Below, one piece after another: positions 8,700 to 15,917 of a DNA stretch of 17,764 nt. The translations under genes and the position numbers were made by a program. The number at the start of each line of letters is the position of its first letter. Position 1 is the first letter of the stretch. The stretch comes from an uncultured Pedobacter sp. GTDB taxonomy: Bacteria; Bacteroidota; Bacteroidia; Sphingobacteriales; Sphingobacteriaceae. The stretch spans positions 1 to 17,764 of the forward strand of contig NZ_CAMLHF010000109.1 of the NCBI RefSeq assembly GCF_946479715.1, given 5' to 3'. The notes under the pieces were generated by a model. The model ran no database searches, was not told where the DNA came from, and was given only the letters and a program-made list of their open reading frames with translations.

Positions 8700-10396
8700 G
8701 ATACATAAGGTTTGATTTCTCTCTTATTGTATTTCTCCAGATATCTGCCTAAAGCCAGGTATTCCTGGTAATGCTGGCGATACATCCTTCGTTTGTTCAG
8801 ATTGGGCTGATATTCTGCTTCGAATCCTGTTCCCATTGCGTCCATTGCAGTTTCAATATTTGGATGGATACCGGCGGCTACAGCGGCAAACATGGCTGCT
8901 CCAAGGGCACAGGTGTGTTCAAACCGGTGGATTTTTATTGGCATTTCTAATACATCCGCCATCATCTGCATGATGTAAGGTGATTTTTGGGCTACTCCAC
9001 CTATACCAATTATTCCTTTTACGGGTACACCTTGGTCTTCGAACCTATCAACGATACTCTTTGCCCCAAAACAGGTCGCTGCAGCTAAGGCACGGAAAAA
9101 TTTTGGTGCGTCAGTTCCCAGACTTAAACCGGCAATAGCTCCTTTAAGTTCCTGGTTGGCGTCTGGAGTTCGTCTTCCATTTAACCAGTCCACGGCGAGC
9201 TCTGCATAGTCTTCGTCACCTAATTGTTCAGCCTGTTCGCTTAGACGAGCAATAATTTTTGCTTCCAGCTCATCTTTTAAAGCAACAGCTGTGGCCTGAT
9301 CAATTAAAGCAGATTCTGTGAGGAGATGATTCAATGGCCAGCTGATTAAGTTCTTGAACCATGCATATACGTCACCAAAGGCCGACTGACCAGCTTCAAG
9401 TCCCATTGTTCCTGGTATAACTGAGCCATTTACCTGTCCACAAATGCCTTTTACCAGTTTGCCTTCCAGATCCTGCAGGGGGGCAACTAGAATGTCACAG
9501 GTACTTGTACCCATGATTTTGCAAAGGTGATAAGGCAATATCTGCCCGCCAACCGCACCCATGTGTGCGTCAAATGCACCTACACCAACAACAACATCTG
9601 TTGATAGTCCCAATCTCTCTGCCCATTCCTCACTTAATCTTCCTGCAGGTTCATCCGAAGTATAGGTGTCCTGAAATAGTCTTTCGGTAAATCCAGACAA
9701 TAGGGGGTCTAATTTGCTGAAAAATTCCTCGGGCGGAAGACCGTTAAACTCTTCTGCCCAAAGGGCTTTATGTCCTGCTGCACAGCGACTCCTTTTCATC
9801 TTTCTGGCGTCATCGCCTCCGGTTAGCAAGAATGGGATCCAATCACAGTGCTCCACCCATGAAAAGACGGCATCACGAACAGCGGGGTCTTCTCTCAACA
9901 CATGAAGAAGTTTTGCCCAGAACCATTCAGAAGAATAGATTCCTCCCACATATTTAAGGTAGTTGGTTTTAAATTTTGTGGCGTGTTCATTGATCTGCGC
10001 TGCTTCTTTGATTCCTGTATGATCTTTCCACAATACAAACATGGCATTTGGATTTTCTTCAAAACCAGGAGTGAGGGCAAGGGGGGTTCCTGTTTTGTCA
10101 ACAGCTACCGGAGTAGAACCTGTGGTATCTACGGCAATTCCTTTTATGGAATCAGCTATTGTAGCACCACCAGCTTTCGCGATACACTCTTTAATGGTAT
10201 GCTCCAACCCCTCGATATAGTCAAGCGGATGTTGTCTGAATTGATTTAATGATGGCTCACAGTAGAGGTTTTTTTGCCACCTTTTATAATAATAAACTGA
10301 AGAGGATACCTCTGCTCCATTTTCCGTATTAACAATTACAGAGCGAACAGAATCCGATCCGTAATCTATACCGATGACATATTTGGTTAAATTCAT
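8696..10396 (-). CDS. araB: L-ribulokinase
   Basis: This 566-residue FGGY-family kinase phosphorylates L-ribulose to L-ribulose 5-phosphate using ATP in the cytosol. It has the usual AraB length. The N-terminal phosphate loop reads GIDYGSDSVRS at 9-19, then AVDTTGSTPVAVD at 88-100. GVGAFDAHMGAVGG at 271-284 holds the likely catalytic base D276, IMGTSTCDI follows at 294-302, and GIGGVAQKSPYIMQ at 464-477 is the C-terminal ATP-site signature. It is the first gene of the leftward operon, 85 bp after the regulator gene. A 25-bp inverted repeat ends 9 bp before its ATG and is probably the AraR operator. AraD begins inside its stop codon. No damage is visible. Confidence 0.97.
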   Translation of the reverse strand: MNLTKYVIGIDYGSDSVRSVIVNTENGAEVSSSVYYYKRWQKNLYCEPSLNQFRQHPLDYIEGLEHTIKECIAKAGGATIADSIKGIAVDTTGSTPVAVDKTGTPLALTPGFEENPNAMFVLWKDHTGIKEAAQINEHATKFKTNYLKYVGGIYSSEWFWAKLLHVLREDPAVRDAVFSWVEHCDWIPFLLTGGDDARKMKRSRCAAGHKALWAEEFNGLPPEEFFSKLDPLLSGFTERLFQDTYTSDEPAGRLSEEWAERLGLSTDVVVGVGAFDAHMGAVGGQILPYHLCKIMGTSTCDILVAPLQDLEGKLVKGICGQVNGSVIPGTMGLEAGQSAFGDVYAWFKNLISWPLNHLLTESALIDQATAVALKDELEAKIIARLSEQAEQLGDEDYAELAVDWLNGRRTPDANQELKGAIAGLSLGTDAPKFFRALAAATCFGAKSIVDRFEDQGVPVKGIIGIGGVAQKSPYIMQMMADVLEMPIKIHRFEHTCALGAAMFAAVAAGIHPNIETAMDAMGTGFEAEYQPNLNKRRMYRQHYQEYLALGRYLEKYNKREIKPYVS

Positions 10397-10405
10397 AGTA
10401 ATTAC

Positions 10406-10430
10406 AATAAACGTCTAATTAACGTTTATT
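10406..10430 (-). promoter_or_regulatory. Candidate AraR operator before araB
   Basis: A perfect 9-bp inverted repeat, AATAAACGT (10406-10414) and ACGTTTATT (10422-10430), surrounds the 7-nt spacer CTAATTA. It lies 9 bp upstream of the araB ATG and downstream of the regulator gene's stop. Its + strand core (ACGT, any base, TAATT, A or T, A) recurs in the divergent region at 11291-11315. A repeat this close to the start could block transcription or cover the ribosome site. The nearest upstream promoter-like box on the - strand is TAATTTTC, one mismatch from TAnnTTTG, without a convincing -33 element. Repressor identity is inferred from the adjacent AraR-like gene. Confidence 0.65.
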
Positions 10431-10481
10431 TTTTTAACAAAAGAAAATTATTGTAAAATTTATTTCACATTATTTTGATTA

Positions 10482-11189
10482 TCAGCTAATAAGATTCTCT
10501 GGGTTGGGTATGAAATTTAAGAATGACTGGAATTTAGCTTTGTATTTATTCTTATCAAGGGTATAGTAAAAAGCCCCACGTTTGGAACTGGACTTATCTT
10601 TTTCAGTAAGTTTTATTAATAGGTCTGTTGAATTTACTTTGCGGATAAAATTCCGGTTGTCAATTTTAGCATTATAAACCTGTTCATATAAATTCTGTAA
10701 TTGCGGAATGGTGAATTTGGTAGGCATCAGCTCAAACAGTATGGGGTGTAGTGCAGCTTTATAACGGATCCTTTTTTTGGCTTCCTCAACCATATTGTTG
10801 TGGTCAAAGATAAGCGATGGAGCTTCATTGATGAGGAACCATTCGGCATGATACCTGTCACTGATCTGTGTTTTGTAAGTATTGATGTCTATTAATGCAA
10901 AGTAAGCTACTGACACGGTACGTTCAATTGGGTCCCGTTCCGGGCTTCCATAGGCGCTCAACTGTTCCAGGTAAACATCCTTTAGCCCGGTAAGTTCAAA
11001 CAGGATGCGTTCGGCTGCCCCGTCCAGGGTTTCTTTCTTTCCCACAAAACCACCCATTAGGCTCCATTGATCTTTTGCTGGTTGAAATCCTCTTTTAATC
11101 AATAATATTTGTAGTTGGTCGCCGTCAAAGCCAAAGATGATGCAGTCAACTGCAACCAGAACGCGCACTTGGTCAGAATAGGTTATCAT
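10482..11189 (-). CDS. araR: Nudix-related transcriptional regulator of arabinose use (AraR type)
   Basis: From the ATG at 11189 the protein has 235 residues: an N-terminal Nudix fold (about 1-140, IIFGFDGDQLQILLIKRG and WSLMGGFVGKKETLDG) and a C-terminal winged helix (about 157-225, FTIPQLQNLYEQVYNAKIDN, then NFIRKV and a basic wing KDKSSSKRGAFYYTLD). The Nudix box keeps the glycine and first Glu, but the catalytic REUxEE core reads RILFEL. Hydrolase activity is therefore unlikely, and the domain probably senses a ligand. This matches the NrtR/AraR group; the Bacteroides thetaiotaomicron member is an L-arabinose-responsive repressor. An upstream frame reaches 11267 through a TTG, but it would begin inside the predicted -7 box (11265-11272), so I prefer 11189. 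It stands between the two arabinose arms: divergent to GH51 and 85 bp ahead of araB. Confidence 0.88.
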   Translation of the reverse strand: MITYSDQVRVLVAVDCIIFGFDGDQLQILLIKRGFQPAKDQWSLMGGFVGKKETLDGAAERILFELTGLKDVYLEQLSAYGSPERDPIERTVSVAYFALIDINTYKTQISDRYHAEWFLINEAPSLIFDHNNMVEEAKKRIRYKAALHPILFELMPTKFTIPQLQNLYEQVYNAKIDNRNFIRKVNSTDLLIKLTEKDKSSSKRGAFYYTLDKNKYKAKFQSFLNFIPNPENLIS

Positions 11190-11264
11190 GTTAATGGAAT
11201 CGTTTATCAAAAGTAGGTTACTTGATTTTATTAATTTATAAAAGCAATTTATAAAAATAATCAT

Positions 11265-11272
11265 CAAAGCTA
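11265..11272 (-). promoter_or_regulatory. Predicted -7 box of the araR promoter
   Basis: Read on the - strand the bases are TAGCTTTG, an exact match to the Bacteroidota TAnnTTTG consensus. It would start transcription near 11258, leaving a leader of about 70 nt before the ATG at 11189. No good TTTG lies at the expected -33 distance; that region is instead covered by the candidate operator at 11291-11315, consistent with regulated or autoregulated expression. Confidence 0.5.
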
Positions 11273-11290
11273 CAAAATTAATAATCGTTG

Positions 11291-11315
11291 ATTTGACGTT
11301 TAATTTAAAATTCCT
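11291..11315 (+). promoter_or_regulatory. Candidate AraR operator in the araR-GH51 divergent region
   Basis: Aligned base for base with the araB repeat (10406-10430), 15 of 25 positions agree, including ACGT at 11296-11299 and TAATT at 11301-11305. Symmetry is weaker than before araB: TTTAA and TTAAA around a central T (11299-11309). The site overlaps the TTTG taken as the -33 element of the GH51 promoter and occupies the -33 region of the araR promoter. One bound repressor could therefore silence both directions. Confidence 0.5.
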
Positions 11316-11322
11316 ACATTGG
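11292..11322 (+). promoter_or_regulatory. Predicted GH51 promoter
   Basis: TTTG at 11292-11295 is followed after exactly 19 bp by TACATTGG at 11315-11322, one mismatch from TAnnTTTG. The spacing is the one expected for Bacteroidota primary sigma-factor promoters. Transcription would start near 11329, about 75 nt before the GH51 ATG. The -33 element lies inside the candidate AraR operator. Confidence 0.45.
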
Positions 11323-11404
11323 TCCTTAGTTGAGCTGAAAATCCTGGGATTTCCTCAGTGTATTGGATGGGTTGTATCCATGATAACTGAAAGTATAAAA
11401 TAAG

Positions 11405-13387
11405 ATGAAATACAAAAGCAATTTAATAGCTCTGCTCATTGTGGGGGCTTTTTTTAGCGCTAGTGCACAGCAAGAGCACGCTATTGTCGTTAATGCGGCT
11501 AAATCTGAGGGGAAAATATCACCAACTATGTGGGGTGTTTTTTTTGAAGATATCAACATGGGAGCAGATGGTGGGATCTATGCTGAAATGGTAAAGAACC
11601 GGTCTTTTGAATTTTTAAAGCCATTGATGGGCTGGGCTGTAAAAGGGGATAAGATCAAAGAGGGCGACCTGCTTGTGCTGAATAGACAAGATGCTCACCT
11701 TGCTAATCCAAGGTTTCTTAGAGCGACTATAAAAGATGCTGCAAAAGGACAGGCTGGATTGACCAATGAGGGATTCAAAGGTGGAATGGGTATAAAAAAA
11801 GACCTTGAATATGAGTTTTCCCTGATGTACAGACAGCAGAATCAAGGAGTTACATTGCACGTTGAATTGGTAGATGAGCAAAATAATATATTAAGTACTG
11901 GTGTATTAAAGCCGACTGATGTATCAGGGAAATGGGCGAAACAAGAGGTGAATTTTAGAGCCACCTCTACAGCAGCAAAAGCTAAACTCAACATCTGGTT
12001 TGAAGGGAATGGGGTATTGGATATGGATATGATCTCTTTATTTCCTGCTGATACCTGGAAGGGTCGTAAGAAAGGTATGCGTGAAGATATGATACAGATG
12101 CTGGCAGATATGAAACCTGGTTTTATCCGTTTTCCGGGTGGTTGTATTGTAGAGGGAATTGACCTGGCCAATAGGTACCAGTGGAAAAAAACAATAGGCC
12201 CTATAGAAGATCGTCAGTTGATCATGAACCGTTGGAATGTTGAGTTTGCGCATCGTCCTGCACCTGATTATTTTCAGACCTTTGGACTAGGCTTTTTTGA
12301 ATATTTTCAATTGGCAGAAGATATAGGTGCTGAACCGTTGCCAATTCTGAATTGCGGAATGGCGTGTCAGTATAACACTGCTGAATTAGTTCCTTTGGAT
12401 CAGTTGGATCCTTATATACAGGATGCTTTGGACCTTATTGAGTTTGCTAATGGAGATGCCTCCTCTGAATGGGGTAAGATCCGCGCATCAATGGGACATG
12501 CCGAACCATTTAATTTGAAGTATTTGGGTGTAGGCAATGAGAATTGGGGGCCGCAATATATTGAACGTGCCAAAGCCTTTCAAAAGGCTATCAAAGCAAA
12601 ATATCCAAAAGTAAACCTGATTTACAGTTCGGGTACAGATCCTGATAGTGAACGATTCCAATTTCTGGACAAAGAACTGCGTACAATGGGGGCAGATATC
12701 ATAGATGAACACTATTACCGTTCTCCTGAATGGTTTCTGAAAAATGCCTCCCGATACGACAGCTATGATCGTAAAGGAGCAAAGGTTTTTGCAGGTGAGT
12801 ATGCTGCTCATATAGATGGAAAAACTATAGGAAGTAACCGAAATATCTGGCAGGCGGCAATAGCCGAAGCAGCCTTTATGACTGGGCTGGAGCGTAATGC
12901 CGCTGTGGTAAATATGGCCTCTTATGCGCCTTTGTTTGCCAATACAGAAGGTTGGCAGTGGGCTCCTGACTTAATTTGGGTAGATAACCTGAACGTATAT
13001 GGAACACCAAATTACTACGTTCAAAAATTGTTTTCTACCAACAAAGGAACTCAGGTTGTCCCGGCACTGGCAGCAGGAAAGTCAGTTTCTGGTCTGGATG
13101 GTTTGTATGTATCGGCAGTGGTCGACAGTATTAAGAAAGAACTGATCGTGAAGCTGGTCAACACCAGAGATACTGAACAGAACAAGCAAGTTTCTTTTGA
13201 GGGTTTAAAATTAGTAGGAAGTGAGGCTCAATTGACTGTATTGAAAGGCCATTTGACTGATCAAAACACGATCGATAATCCCTTAGCGATTGCTCCTACA
13301 CAAGCTGCACTCAAATTAAAAGGAAAAATCGCTACACTAAAATTGCCTGCAAATTCATTTGTCATGTTAAAAGTTAGTTATCAATAA
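11405..13387 (+). CDS. Secreted GH51 alpha-L-arabinofuranosidase
   Basis: This 660-residue enzyme releases terminal alpha-L-arabinofuranosyl groups from arabinan, arabinoxylan or their oligomers. A signal peptide (KYKSNLIALLIVGAFFSASAQQ, 2-23) sends it to the periplasm or cell surface. After GVFFEDINMGADGGIYAEM (44-62) comes a carbohydrate-binding-like insertion at about 80-215. The catalytic barrel follows: FIRFPGGCIVEG at 240-251, acid/base Glu379 in GVGNENWG, DEHYYRSPEWF at 434-444, and nucleophile Glu465 in FAGEYAAH. A C-terminal beta-sandwich closes the protein at about 550-660. All key residues are present. It is divergent from araR behind a promoter overlapped by a likely AraR operator, so arabinose induction is probable. 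GH51 also contains some endoglucanases, but the neighbours and residues favour arabinofuranosidase. Confidence 0.93.
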   Translation: MKYKSNLIALLIVGAFFSASAQQEHAIVVNAAKSEGKISPTMWGVFFEDINMGADGGIYAEMVKNRSFEFLKPLMGWAVKGDKIKEGDLLVLNRQDAHLANPRFLRATIKDAAKGQAGLTNEGFKGGMGIKKDLEYEFSLMYRQQNQGVTLHVELVDEQNNILSTGVLKPTDVSGKWAKQEVNFRATSTAAKAKLNIWFEGNGVLDMDMISLFPADTWKGRKKGMREDMIQMLADMKPGFIRFPGGCIVEGIDLANRYQWKKTIGPIEDRQLIMNRWNVEFAHRPAPDYFQTFGLGFFEYFQLAEDIGAEPLPILNCGMACQYNTAELVPLDQLDPYIQDALDLIEFANGDASSEWGKIRASMGHAEPFNLKYLGVGNENWGPQYIERAKAFQKAIKAKYPKVNLIYSSGTDPDSERFQFLDKELRTMGADIIDEHYYRSPEWFLKNASRYDSYDRKGAKVFAGEYAAHIDGKTIGSNRNIWQAAIAEAAFMTGLERNAAVVNMASYAPLFANTEGWQWAPDLIWVDNLNVYGTPNYYVQKLFSTNKGTQVVPALAAGKSVSGLDGLYVSAVVDSIKKELIVKLVNTRDTEQNKQVSFEGLKLVGSEAQLTVLKGHLTDQNTIDNPLAIAPTQAALKLKGKIATLKLPANSFVMLKVSYQ

Positions 13388-13388
13388 A

Positions 13389-13535
13389 ATGAATGGTAAT
13401 CAAACAATTCGAAGGTTTTTGAAGTATGGTTTCTTCCTACTAAAAATGTCTTCTTCAAAATTAAGGGTTAAATTTGTTGCAGAGGAAGGCTCAGAGACCG
13501 CTGGCATCTACGAACTGCGGTTGGTGAAAAAATAA
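13389..13535 (+). pseudogene. 48-codon ORF, possible C-terminal relic of a lost glycosidase gene
   Basis: An ATG one base after the GH51 stop opens a 48-codon frame ending at 13535, just before the GH43 gene. The first 18 residues (NGNQTIRRFLKYGFFLL) look arbitrary. From LRVKFVAEEG through TAGIYELRLVKK it looks like the last beta-strands of a longer protein. From memory this resembles the end of Bacteroidota DUF1680 proteins (GH127/GH146, beta-L-arabinofuranosidases). I read it as a deletion scar whose parent gene once lay between GH51 and GH43. It has no visible ribosome site of its own. A genuine small protein or chance frame cannot be excluded. Confidence 0.35.
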
Positions 13536-13551
13536 CATAAATGAACCACAA

Positions 13552-15711
13552 ATGAATACACAAATTAGTTGTTATCTGCGCGTGCTGGTGCTTGGTACCT
13601 TGGTGCTTATCCTAAATTTAAGGAGTACTTCTGCACAGCAATCGAAAAACACGGCTTACCTTTTTACCTATTTTACGGGAAATAACGGAACAGAGGAATC
13701 CATCAGGTTTGCCTTAAGCAACGATGGTTATACCTACCGGGCGCTAAATGGAGATAAACCTGTGATCAGTTCGGCAGTAATCAGTTCTACCGGTGGGGTA
13801 CGTGATCCGCACATTTTACGTGGTGCAGATGGTAAGACCTTCTATATGGTGGTTACCGACATGGTTGCTGAAAAAGGTTGGGATTCTAACCGTGCAATGG
13901 TACTGTTGAAATCTACCGATCTGGTTAACTGGACTTCAAGTATTGTCAACATCCAGAAACGTTTCCCTAATCAGGACAGCTTACTGCGGGTATGGGCACC
14001 GCAAACCATATACGATAAAGAAGCAGATAAGTATATGATCTATTGGTCTATGAAACATGGAGCTGGCCCTGATATCATCTATTGGGCTTATGCCAATAAA
14101 GATTTCACGGATCTGGACACTGAGCCAAAACAACTCTTCTTCAGCCCGACAAATGGGCCTTGCATTGATGGAGACATTATCTTCGATCAGGGAAAATACC
14201 ACTTGTTTTACAAAACCGAAGACAGTGAAAAAGGAATTCGTGTAGCAGTGTCTGATAAGTTAAAAGAAGGTTATGTGGCGCGCCCAGGTACAGTACAACA
14301 AACTAAAGATCCGGTAGAAGGTGCGGGAGTATTTAAACTCAATAACGGAGAAGGATATATCCTGATGTATGACGTCTACACAAAGGGACGTTATCAGTTT
14401 ACAAAGACTAAGGACCTGAAGCAATTTACAGTGGTTGATCATGATGTAAAGATGAACTTTCACCCGCGCCATGGCACTGTATTGCCAATCACTACAGCAG
14501 AAGCAGCAGCCTTATTAAAAAAATGGTACACCGGGGCGGATGTAATGGGGTCCGGACAGTCACCGGCGATTAAAAAAAATAACATTGTTATTGATACACT
14601 AAACTCAAAGGTGTACCTGCCATTAACAAACGGGACTTCATTAAAGTCTTTCGATCCGCGATTCGTGCTGTTCCCTGGTATGAGCATTAGCCCAAAAGGA
14701 CCTTATGACTTTACAAAAGGACCTGTTAAAATAAAAATCACATTGCCGGGACACCAGCCCCTCATATACGAAGTTACGGCTTCTGTCGACCAGAACCCGG
14801 TATTAAATGGTTACTATGCTGATCCAGAAATCCTCTATTCTAATAAAACTAAAAAATATCATTTATACCCTACCAGCGACGGTTTTCATGAATGGTCTGG
14901 AACCTATTTTAAAACCTTTTCTTCACCTGACCTTGTCAACTGGAAAGATGAAGGAGTTATTGTAGATTTAGTCAAAGACGTAAGTTGGGCCAAGAAAAAT
15001 GCATGGGCACCTACCATCGCAGAAAAGAAGATAGGTGAGGGCTACAAGTACTATTATTATTTTACTGCCGCACAAAAAATAGGAGTTGCTGTTGCTGAAG
15101 ACCCTTCCGGTCCATTTAAGGATAGCGGTAAGGCGCTGATTGCTGGTAAGCCTGCAGGAATAAAAGGTGGGCAAGAGATCGATCCAGATGTATTTACCGA
15201 TCCTAAAACAGGCAAAAGTTATTTATATTGGGGTAATGGTTATATGGCTGTAGCTTTGTTGAATGAGGATATGATATCCATAGACTCCTCATCAATTAAA
15301 GTTATTACTCCAGATAAAACTTTCAGGGAAGGGACCGAAGTTTTTTACAGAAATGGAAAATACTATTTTTTATGGTCGCAGAATGATACAAGAGATGCTG
15401 ATTATGGAGTTAGGTATGGTGTATCCGATTCGCCAACCGGTAAAATCAGTTTGCCGGAAAATAACCTGATTCTTTCTAAAGACGAGTCACAGGCCATTTA
15501 CGCTACCGGACATAATTCTGTTATCCAGGTGCCGGGCAAGGATGAATGGTATATTGTGTACCATCGCTTTACCCGTCCGGCAGGAGTTAGCATGGGTCAG
15601 TCTGCAGGTTATAACCGTGAAGTATGTATTGATAAAATGGAGTTCGATGCCGAAGGCAATATAAAAGTGGTACAGCCTACATTAAAGGGAATTAAATCTG
15701 TCAAGTATTGA
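13552..15711 (+). CDS. Secreted protein with two GH43 domains (arabinofuranosidase/xylosidase type)
   Basis: This 719-residue protein has a signal peptide (hydrophobic VLVLGTLVLILNL, then RSTSAQQ, to residue 30). Two five-bladed GH43 propellers follow. The first, about 33-325, has D85 (VRDPHIL) as base, D206 (CIDGD) as pKa modulator and E256 (PVEGAGVF) as acid. A linker domain of about 90 residues (FDPRFVLFPG, PVKIKITLPGHQPLIYEV) links to the second, about 418-715, with D424 (YADPEI), D544 (EIDPDVF) and E593 (FREGTEVF). Both triads look complete, so both halves may be active, perhaps on different linkages. GH43 members hydrolyse arabinofuranosyl or xylosyl bonds; arabinose release fits the neighbours. 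It lies 164 bp after GH51 on the same strand, separated by the short relic ORF, and may share its transcript. Exact subfamilies cannot be assigned by eye. Confidence 0.88.
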   Translation: MNTQISCYLRVLVLGTLVLILNLRSTSAQQSKNTAYLFTYFTGNNGTEESIRFALSNDGYTYRALNGDKPVISSAVISSTGGVRDPHILRGADGKTFYMVVTDMVAEKGWDSNRAMVLLKSTDLVNWTSSIVNIQKRFPNQDSLLRVWAPQTIYDKEADKYMIYWSMKHGAGPDIIYWAYANKDFTDLDTEPKQLFFSPTNGPCIDGDIIFDQGKYHLFYKTEDSEKGIRVAVSDKLKEGYVARPGTVQQTKDPVEGAGVFKLNNGEGYILMYDVYTKGRYQFTKTKDLKQFTVVDHDVKMNFHPRHGTVLPITTAEAAALLKKWYTGADVMGSGQSPAIKKNNIVIDTLNSKVYLPLTNGTSLKSFDPRFVLFPGMSISPKGPYDFTKGPVKIKITLPGHQPLIYEVTASVDQNPVLNGYYADPEILYSNKTKKYHLYPTSDGFHEWSGTYFKTFSSPDLVNWKDEGVIVDLVKDVSWAKKNAWAPTIAEKKIGEGYKYYYYFTAAQKIGVAVAEDPSGPFKDSGKALIAGKPAGIKGGQEIDPDVFTDPKTGKSYLYWGNGYMAVALLNEDMISIDSSSIKVITPDKTFREGTEVFYRNGKYYFLWSQNDTRDADYGVRYGVSDSPTGKISLPENNLILSKDESQAIYATGHNSVIQVPGKDEWYIVYHRFTRPAGVSMGQSAGYNREVCIDKMEFDAEGNIKVVQPTLKGIKSVKY

Positions 15712-15867
15712 AAGAATATCCTGTCAGGTATAAATTAGCTCGCAAATAGATGGCGTAAGCTAATGAAGTGCCTTTGTTAATGTGAACTAAAACCAGACAA
15801 TAAAACAGACGCTGAATATTGCATTATTTTGCTGATATAACTTATATTTTAACAAATGCATTTTTTG

Positions 15868-15900
15868 TTGAAGAAGAAGTCTGGTAATTCAACATATTTG
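15868..15900 (+). promoter_or_regulatory. Weak promoter candidate before the aminopeptidase gene
   Basis: TTG at 15868-15870 and CATATTTG at 15893-15900 (one mismatch from TAnnTTTG) are 22 bp apart. Transcription would start near 15907, a little before the ATG at 15918. The rest of the 15712-15917 gap shows only a bulged inverted repeat (15734-15764) without a T-run. The match is modest and AT-rich sequence makes chance hits common. Confidence 0.3.
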
Positions 15901-15917
15901 TTGATCAAATTCATCTT

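Noticed and set aside
11190..11267. Extended N-terminus of the Nudix regulator starting at 11267 or 11264
   Set aside because: The added 25 or so residues are unlike the family, and the region holds an exact TAnnTTTG box, so the ATG at 11189 is preferred.
15734..15764. ATTAGCT/AGCTAAT repeat after the GH43 gene as a terminator
   Set aside because: The stem needs a bulge to extend and no T-run follows. It may be chance.
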